Source: an uncultured Eubacteriales bacterium
GTDB taxonomy: Bacteria; Bacillota; Clostridia; Oscillospirales; Oscillospiraceae
DNA length: 33,423 bases
Direction of reading: 5' to 3'
Assembly (NCBI GenBank): GCA_949289455.1
Contig: CASEOA010000104.1
Coordinates: 1 to 33,423, forward strand
Of this stretch, positions 29,130-33,423 are shown piece after piece. Both the position numbers and the translations under genes were made by a program. The notes beneath the pieces are model-generated. The model searched no databases. It was not told the origin of the DNA and saw only the letters and a program-made list of their open reading frames with translations. The stretch's first letter is position 1. Every line of letters starts with the position of its first letter.

Positions 29130-30407
29130 TCATGATTCGTAGCTCTCCATGGTCTGGCGGACGATGGACTCCATGATATCCCCGGTAAGGGCGCCGGGCA
29201 CATAGCCGTACACGTTGCCGTTGGCGTCGATCATAAAGGTGGTGGGGAAGGCCTGGATGCCGTAATAGGCGAAGGTCAGGCCGGTGGTATCCATCACCAC
29301 CGGGAAGGTATAGCCGTTTTCACTCAGAAAAGCCTCCACCTCGGCCTGGGACACGTCCTGTCCCCCGGGATTGGCCACCCCCAGCACCACCAGATCCCCC
29401 TGGTTCTGCCCATAAGACTCGTAGAGGGCCTGGATATCGGGCATTTCCCCCTGGCAGGGACCGCACCAGGTGGCCCAGAAGTTGAGGAACACGGTTTTAC
29501 CCTTGTAGTCCGACAGGGTGTGGGTATTGCCGTACTGGTCCGTCAGGGTGAAGTCGGGGGCGGCGATCTCCTGCCGCTGGCTCTCGGTGGGCTCCGGGTC
29601 GGGGCTGGCCGCCGGAGTGGGTGTGGCCGCCGGGGTAGCGGTGGGCGTGGCAGTGGGCTGGGCTGCCGCGCTGCCCCCAAACCCGGACAGATAGCCCGTG
29701 ATGCCGTTCATAAAGCCGGTGAAGGTCATGACGCCCATCAGAATGAGCAGTCCCGCCCCGATCTTCACGGTATACCGCACCACCTGCTGGTGGGTTTTGA
29801 AAAAGTTGAGTACTGTGCCGGTGAACAGCCCCACTGCCAGGAAGGGGATGACAAAACCGGCGGTGTATACCCCAATGAGCAGGTAGCCCTTGGCGGCGCT
29901 GGCGGCGGAGGAGGCCATGAGCAGCACGCTGCCCAGGGTGGGCCCCACGCAGGGAGTCCAGGCAAAGCTGAAGGTGAAGCCCAGCACCAGAGCCACCAGG
30001 GGGTTCATGGCCCACCTGTCCAGCCGGAAGGGCAGCCGGTGCTCCCGCTCCAGGGCGGCGGATTTGCCCAGCACCCCCAGCTGATACACCCCAAAGAGGA
30101 CCATGATAATGCCGCTGATCCGGGCAAACCAGATCTGATTGCCGCTGAAAAAGCTGCCCAGGGCGGTGAAGCCGAAGCCCAGGACGAAGAAGGCGAAGCT
30201 CACTCCGGCCACAAAGAACAGGGTGTTTACCAGCACCTTTCCTCGGGGGTAGCGGATGACCCCGTTTTCGTCCACCCTTCTGGCGCCCCCCGCCAGATAG
30301 CCGACGTACAGGGGCACCAGTGGGAGCACGCAGGGAGAGAAGAAGCTGAGCAGCCCCTGGAAAAATACGGTGAGCACCGGCACGCCGGTTTCCAATTCAA
30401 AGCCCAC
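29130..30407 (-). CDS. CcdA (DsbD-type) membrane domain fused to a TlpA-like thioredoxin domain
   Basis: This 425-residue fusion has a CcdA/DsbD transmembrane reductant carrier (about 10-240, six segments) with Cys26 (SPCVLP) and Cys153 (TPCVGP). A Thr/Pro/Ala linker (about 245-280) follows, then an extracytoplasmic thioredoxin/TlpA domain with active site WCGPC (Cys315, Cys318) and cis-Pro in AFPTTFMID. It moves electrons from cytoplasmic thioredoxin to outside thiols, for example in spore-envelope or cytochrome maturation. The fusion saves a separate carrier. The start is GTG 30407, overlapping the Rrf2 gene by 11 nt, so they form an operon. Thioredoxin and its reductase are encoded 1 kb upstream. 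Confidence 0.93.
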   Translation of the reverse strand: MGFELETGVPVLTVFFQGLLSFFSPCVLPLVPLYVGYLAGGARRVDENGVIRYPRGKVLVNTLFFVAGVSFAFFVLGFGFTALGSFFSGNQIWFARISGIIMVLFGVYQLGVLGKSAALEREHRLPFRLDRWAMNPLVALVLGFTFSFAWTPCVGPTLGSVLLMASSAASAAKGYLLIGVYTAGFVIPFLAVGLFTGTVLNFFKTHQQVVRYTVKIGAGLLILMGVMTFTGFMNGITGYLSGFGGSAAAQPTATPTATPAATPTPAASPDPEPTESQRQEIAAPDFTLTDQYGNTHTLSDYKGKTVFLNFWATWCGPCQGEMPDIQALYESYGQNQGDLVVLGVANPGGQDVSQAEVEAFLSENGYTFPVVMDTTGLTFAYYGIQAFPTTFMIDANGNVYGYVPGALTGDIMESIVRQTMESYES

Positions 30408-30840
30408 TGGCCTTCCCCCCTTCCGTTGTCAGCCGGTCCTCCAGGTCGGCCAGGGTCAGCTCCCCCAGCCGGGCCCGGCAGCGGGCCTCCAGCTCGTCAA
30501 ACAGGCCGTCCATCACCCCGGCCATGCCGGAGGCCACCATACAGTCGCAGTCCACCTCCCCGCCGCTGTGCCAGGCGGGCTCCACGAACCGGACTCCCAG
30601 GGCGTCGGCCACCTGGGCCAGGGTCACCTGGGCGGGGGCGGCCGACAGCCGGTAGCCCCCCTCCGCCCCGGTACGGGTCTCCACCAGCCCCGCCCGTTTC
30701 AGGGGGGCCATCACCTTGCGCACCCGGGCCGGGTTGGTGCAGATGTTACCTGCCAGCTCCTCGCTGGACAGGATACACCCCCGTTTGTCCAGATAGATCA
30801 GGGCGTGGACGGCCACGCAGAACAGTCCATTCATTGGCAT
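30397..30840 (-). CDS. Rrf2 family transcriptional regulator
   Basis: This 147-residue winged-helix protein of the Rrf2/IscR/NsrR group has MNGLFCVAVHALIYLDKRG, SSEELAGNICTNPARVRKVMAPLKRAGLVETRTGAEGGYRL and a C-terminal dimer helix. Cysteines occur at 8, 22 and as CDC near residue 100; the last pair is where Rrf2 proteins bind an FeS cluster, but the exact C-x5-C-x7-C pattern is not present. It probably senses redox or FeS state and controls the CcdA-Trx gene it overlaps. ATG 30840 has AAGGAG close by; ATG 30834 is the alternative. Confidence 0.88.
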   Translation of the reverse strand: MPMNGLFCVAVHALIYLDKRGCILSSEELAGNICTNPARVRKVMAPLKRAGLVETRTGAEGGYRLSAAPAQVTLAQVADALGVRFVEPAWHSGGEVDCDCMVASGMAGVMDGLFDELEARCRARLGELTLADLEDRLTTEGGKASGL

Positions 30841-30869
30841 GAGTCTCCTTTTTTCCTGCCGGGCGATGT

Positions 30870-31300
30870 AGAGAGTGAAGAGTTGAGAGTGGAGAATTGG
30901 TATTCGCCTGCGGCGAATGAGTTCAATGTTTCGTCGGCCGCCATGTATGGCGGCCCTACGGCAAAATCGGGCCGTGTGTGGGCCGCGACGACCTCGGCGC
31001 GGCTGCCGTACCGTTTCCTGTCCCGGGGCGTGCGGGCGGGTCTGGGACCCGCCCCTACGATCGGCCTGCAACGTCTGTGTAGGGGCGACCCTTGTGGTCG
31101 CCCGGCGCACCGTTTTCCAAACCAGCACCGGCGGGCGATTGGTAATCGCCCCTACGGACAAACCTGTGCCGTTTGCGTAGGGGCGCGCATTGCGCGCTCG
31201 GCGGAACGATCCCTACCCCGGAACGCCGGCTGCCATGTATGGCGGCCCTACGGACAAATCGGGCCGTTTGCGCACCCATCCAGGCCGGATGAGGGGGCGC
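30870..31300. repeat. dense cluster of hairpin repeats, no gene
   Basis: This 430-bp block holds, in order: a GAGTGAAGAGTTGAGAGTGG-type lead with ATTCGCC-TGC-GGCGAAT (30902-30918); GGCCGCC-ATGTAT-GGCGGCC (about 30937-30955); GGGCGGGTC-TGG-GACCCGCCCCTACG (about 31034-31061); bipartite GTAGGGGCGACC...GGTCGCCC...ATTGGTAAT...GCCCCTACGG (31079-31157); GTAGGGGCGCGC-ATT-GCGCGC (31179-31200); a second ATGTATGGCGGCCCTACGG (about 31230-31251); and the tail GGCCGGATGAGGGGGCG (31283-31299). No coding potential is seen between 30841 and 31334. Confidence 0.8.
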
Positions 31301-31334
31301 AGCAGGCGGGCGGCCCCAGGCGGCCCCTACATTG

Positions 31335-32246
31335 CTATCCTCTCCGCAGCAGATAGTCCTCCGCCCAGTGGGCGGCGTTGGCCCCGTCGGCGGCGGCGGT
31401 AATCACCTGCCGCAGGGCTTTGGTGCGGGCGTCCCCGGCGGCAAACACCCCCGGCACGCTGGTGCGGCAGCTCTCGTCGGCCACCAGGTAGCCCGCCCCG
31501 TCGGCCTCCACCTGCCCGGTAAACAGGGCGGTATCGGGCACCCGGCCGATGGCCACGAACAGGCCGTCGCAGGCCAGCTCCCGCTTTTCCCCGGTATTCA
31601 CGTCCTCCAGCTCCACCCCGGTGAGGCGGCCTTCCTGCCGCAGGGCGGTGACCTTGCTGTTCCACAAAATCTCCACCCCAGCCTCCTCCAGGGCCTTGTG
31701 GTACACCGCCGAGGCCCGGAGGCTGTCCCGCCGGTGGATGAGATAGACCTTCTTGCACAGCCGGGACAGGTGGAGGGCGTCCTCCACGGCGGTGTTGCCC
31801 CCGCCGTTCACCGCCACCACCTTGCCCTTGTACATCATGCCGTCGCAGGCGGCGCAGTAGGCGATCCCACGGCCCCGGAGCCCGCTCTCCCCTGGCAGGC
31901 CCAGCTCCCGGGGGTAGGCCCCGGTGGCCAGGATCACCGCTCCGGCGGTGAAGTCCCCCTCGCTGGTGTGCACCACCTTGGGGTGGGCGGTCAGGTCGGC
32001 CCCGGTGACGTCGGCGTAAATGGTCTCCGCCCCGTACTTCCGGGCTTGCTGCTCCATCTTCTCCCCCAGCTCGAAGCCGTCCACCCCGTCTGGGAAACCG
32101 GGGTAGTTGTCGATGACGCTGGTGGTGGCCATCTGCCCGCCGGGGGACAGCTTCTCCACCACCGCCGTTTTCCGCCCCGCCCGGGCGGCGTAGAGGGCGG
32201 CGGTGTAGCCCGCCGGGCCGCCCCCCACGATAAGGATGTCATACAT
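31335..32246 (-). CDS. trxB: thioredoxin reductase
   Basis: This 303-residue flavoprotein reduces thioredoxin. Visible parts are the FAD dinucleotide fold IVGGGPAGYTAALYAARAG (6-24), the redox-active pair Cys131/Cys134 in CAACDG, the second nucleotide fold VNGGGNTAVEDALHL with HRRDSLRAS, and the C-terminal FAD motif GVFAAGD. HRRxxxR favours NADPH, but some clostridial enzymes use ferredoxin, so the donor is not certain. The ATG at 32246 has GAGGGGG. It follows trxA by 18 nt in one operon and ends with TAG. Confidence 0.95.
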   Translation of the reverse strand: MYDILIVGGGPAGYTAALYAARAGRKTAVVEKLSPGGQMATTSVIDNYPGFPDGVDGFELGEKMEQQARKYGAETIYADVTGADLTAHPKVVHTSEGDFTAGAVILATGAYPRELGLPGESGLRGRGIAYCAACDGMMYKGKVVAVNGGGNTAVEDALHLSRLCKKVYLIHRRDSLRASAVYHKALEEAGVEILWNSKVTALRQEGRLTGVELEDVNTGEKRELACDGLFVAIGRVPDTALFTGQVEADGAGYLVADESCRTSVPGVFAAGDARTKALRQVITAAADGANAAHWAEDYLLRRG

Positions 32247-32264
32247 GCCGTCCCCCTCCTCTCC

Positions 32265-32579
32265 TCACAGGCCCATCCAGTCGATGAGCTGGGCCTTGGA
32301 GCCGGGATTGATGATGGGCTCCCCGGCGGAACCGTTTCGGAACAGGAAGAGGGTGGGGATCACCTCCACCCCGTACTGGTCGGCCAGCTGGGGCTCGTCG
32401 TCGATGTTGAGCTTGCCCACCACCAGCTTGCCCTCAAACTGCTGGGCCACCTGCTCCAGCATGGGGCCGATCCGGCGGCAGTAGCCGCACCAGGGGGCCC
32501 AGAAGTCCACCAGCACCGGCAGCTCCGCCTTCAGCACCAGCTCCTCAAAGTTGCTCTTGTTAATGTCGATGACGCTCAT
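32265..32579 (-). CDS. trxA: thioredoxin (CGYC active site)
   Basis: This 104-residue thioredoxin has the normal fold and cis-proline (VIPTLFLF), but the active site is WCGYC (Cys31, Cys34) instead of WCGPC; Tyr for Pro usually raises redox potential and changes partner choice. I start at ATG 32579, where AAAGGA sits 8-9 nt upstream; the in-frame ATG at 32588 abuts that site. It is co-transcribed with trxB from a strong promoter carrying a palindrome. Confidence 0.93.
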   Translation of the reverse strand: MSVIDINKSNFEELVLKAELPVLVDFWAPWCGYCRRIGPMLEQVAQQFEGKLVVGKLNIDDEPQLADQYGVEVIPTLFLFRNGSAGEPIINPGSKAQLIDWMGL

Positions 32580-32619
32580 TTGATTCATCCTTTCTCTGTG
32601 GGAGTTCCGCTGTCAGTTT

Positions 32620-32636
32620 GTCCCGCCTGGCGGGAC
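32620..32636. repeat. GTCCCGCC-A/T-GGCGGGAC hairpin in the trxA leader
   Basis: A perfect 8-bp stem around one base (32620-32636) lies in the 5' leader of trxA. It resembles the first hairpin of the leuC-leuD array. Confidence 0.65.
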
Positions 32637-32679
32637 TCTCTCCAAACAGAACTGTAATTTTTTTAGTTTCATTTTGTAT

Positions 32680-32712
32680 TGTAACTATATCAGTTACAGT
32701 TAGTTTTGTCAA
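32680..32712 (-). promoter_or_regulatory. sigmaA promoter of trxA-trxB with palindromic operator
   Basis: Minus strand: TTGACA (32707-32712), 17 nt, TATAGT (32684-32689). The inverted repeat TGTAACT-N5-AGTTACA (32680-32698) covers the -10 and part of the spacer, and extra ACTGTAA half-sites flank it. A repressor is expected; its identity is unknown. Confidence 0.8.
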
Positions 32713-32732
32713 CCCCCAACTTTGGCCCAGGC

Positions 32733-32774
32733 ACCTTTTTTTCGGAACCGGCATAGGCTGTCGTGTGGCACGAC
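32733..32774 (+). promoter_or_regulatory. sigmaK-like promoter of the collagen-like gene
   Basis: AC (32733-32734), 17 nt, CATAGGCTG (32752-32760). It has the same boxes and spacing as at 945-972. A short hairpin GTCGTG-TGG-CACGAC (32760-32774) begins at the likely transcript start. Confidence 0.55.
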
Positions 32775-32803
32775 CACAACCCAAGCGGAAAAGGAGTACG
32801 CTT

Positions 32804-33423
32804 ATGAACCACTACAAACCCTCTGACTGGGAGTGGAGGAAGAAGCCGGAGGGCTGCCGCCCCTCAGGCTGCTGTCCGCCGGGGTGCTGCCCGCCCCCCT
32901 GTCCTCCTCCCTGTCCGATCCCCGGCCCCACGGGCCCCACGGGTGCTACCGGCCCCACTGGGGCTACCGGGCCTGCCGGGCTGAATATTCCCGGGCCCAC
33001 CGGGCCCACCGGCGCAACTGGACCTACCGGAGCCACCGGTCCCGCTGGGCAGAGCGTTCCCGGCCCCACCGGGCCCACCGGAGCCGCCGGCCCTACCGGC
33101 CCTACCGGGCCCCAGGGCAACCCCGGTCCTGACGGGGCTACCGGCCCCACGGGCCCCCAGGGCATCCCCGGCCCCGACGGCCCCACCGGGCCCACCGGCC
33201 CAACTGGTACTGGCCCAACCGGCCCAACCGGCCCCACGGGCCCCACCGGAGTTACCGGCCCGACAGGCCCCACGGGTGCTACCGGCGCTACCGGCCCTAC
33301 CGGGCCTACCGGCGCCGGAGCCACTGGCCCGACCGGCCCCACGGGTGCTACCGGCGCTACCGGCCCTACCGGGCCCACCGGCGCTGGAGCCACTGGCCCT
33401 ACCGGCCCCACGGGTGCTACCGG
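32804..33423 (+). CDS. collagen-like Gly-X-Thr surface protein, 3' end beyond window
   Basis: The frame is open from ATG 32804 (AAGGAG upstream) to the window edge, at least 206 residues. The first 40 residues are charged, then Cys/Pro-rich ([16 protein letters not shown]). From there on it is Gly-X-Thr/Gly-X-Pro triplets, mostly GPT and GAT, as in BclA-like exosporium filaments of bacilli and clostridia. The last 167 bp hold a 69-bp tandem unit, (GPT)2(GAT)2(GPT)2 followed by GAGAT, starting at 33257, 33326 and 33395. GAGAT breaks the triplet register once per unit. There is no signal peptide, consistent with mother-cell synthesis and spore-surface assembly. The sigmaK-like promoter agrees. 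The repetitive proline/glycine reading on the opposite strand is a shadow. Confidence 0.92.
   Translation, partial: MNHYKPSDWEWRKKPEGCRPSGCCPPGCCPPPCPPPCPIPGPTGPTGATGPTGATGPAGLNIPGPTGPTGATGPTGATGPAGQSVPGPTGPTGAAGPTGPTGPQGNPGPDGATGPTGPQGIPGPDGPTGPTGPTGTGPTGPTGPTGPTGVTGPTGPTGATGATGPTGPTGAGATGPTGPTGATGATGPTGPTGAGATGPTGPTGAT

Noticed and set aside
29520..30842. 440-residue plus-strand frame opposite the CcdA-Trx and Rrf2 genes
   Set aside because: Low-complexity Gly/His/Gln-rich shadow without a ribosome-binding site.
30870..31300. CRISPR array
   Set aside because: The units are palindromes of differing sequence without constant repeats or unique spacers, and no cas genes are present.
32812..33411. 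Minus-strand proline-valine-glycine repeat protein
   Set aside because: It is the complement of the collagen-like triplets; the plus strand has promoter, ribosome-binding site and a sensible N-terminus.

Overview
The window is a GC-rich stretch of a spore-forming, strictly anaerobic Firmicute, most like the Oscillospiraceae/Ruminococcaceae gut clade (Flavonifractor, Lawsonibacter or Pseudoflavonifractor type). This rests on the gene set (spoIVA, spoIIM, SCIFF ranthipeptide, collagen-like surface protein, ferredoxin and FeS enzymes, MurT/GatD), the codon bias, and many short GC-rich hairpin repeats between genes. The species cannot be named from sequence alone.

Layout. 1-660: 3' part of class II fructose-bisphosphate aldolase, broken by an in-frame TAG. 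994-3944 (+): a small amidase behind a sigmaK-like promoter, then a replicon-like block of a RepA_N initiator with four 23-bp-spaced iterons inside the gene, a DnaC-like loader, and a Xer-type tyrosine recombinase preceded by a 28-bp dif-like palindrome. 4302-7979 (+): secreted M14 carboxypeptidase with three SLH domains. 8230-11197 (-): leuCDB, with five consecutive hairpins between leuC and leuD. 11386-15656 (+): a Crp/Fnr regulator divergent from leuC, then a three-subunit molybdenum hydroxylase (xanthine dehydrogenase type). 16013-18084 (-): MurT-GatD-like pair whose GatD lacks the nucleophilic cysteine. 18207-21853 (-): spoIVA behind a sigmaE promoter, and a UvrD/PcrA-type helicase. 21959-23068 (-): ferredoxin, NapH-like membrane FeS protein and ArsR repressor with a palindromic operator. 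23201-24730 (-): spoIIM-xerD. 24740-25140: a gene-free stretch with a probable structured RNA. 25186-28944 (-): tgt, yajC, TIGR04086 membrane protein, SCIFF peptide and SCIFF radical-SAM maturase, a known clostridial neighbourhood. 29130-30840 (-): Rrf2 regulator and a CcdA-thioredoxin fusion. 31335-32579 (-): trxA-trxB. 32804-end (+): open 5' part of a collagen-like (Gly-X-Thr) spore-surface protein behind a second sigmaK-like promoter.

How it fits together. Most genes are housekeeping or sporulation functions. The unusual material is the replication/recombination block at 1.5-3.9 kb, the Cys-less GatD, the candidate RNA at 24.9 kb, the modular hairpin repeats (densest at 30.9-31.3 kb), and two places where a terminator-like hairpin holds the Shine-Dalgarno of the following gene. 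Redox control recurs on the right side (CcdA-Trx with Rrf2, and Trx/TrxR behind a palindromic operator).
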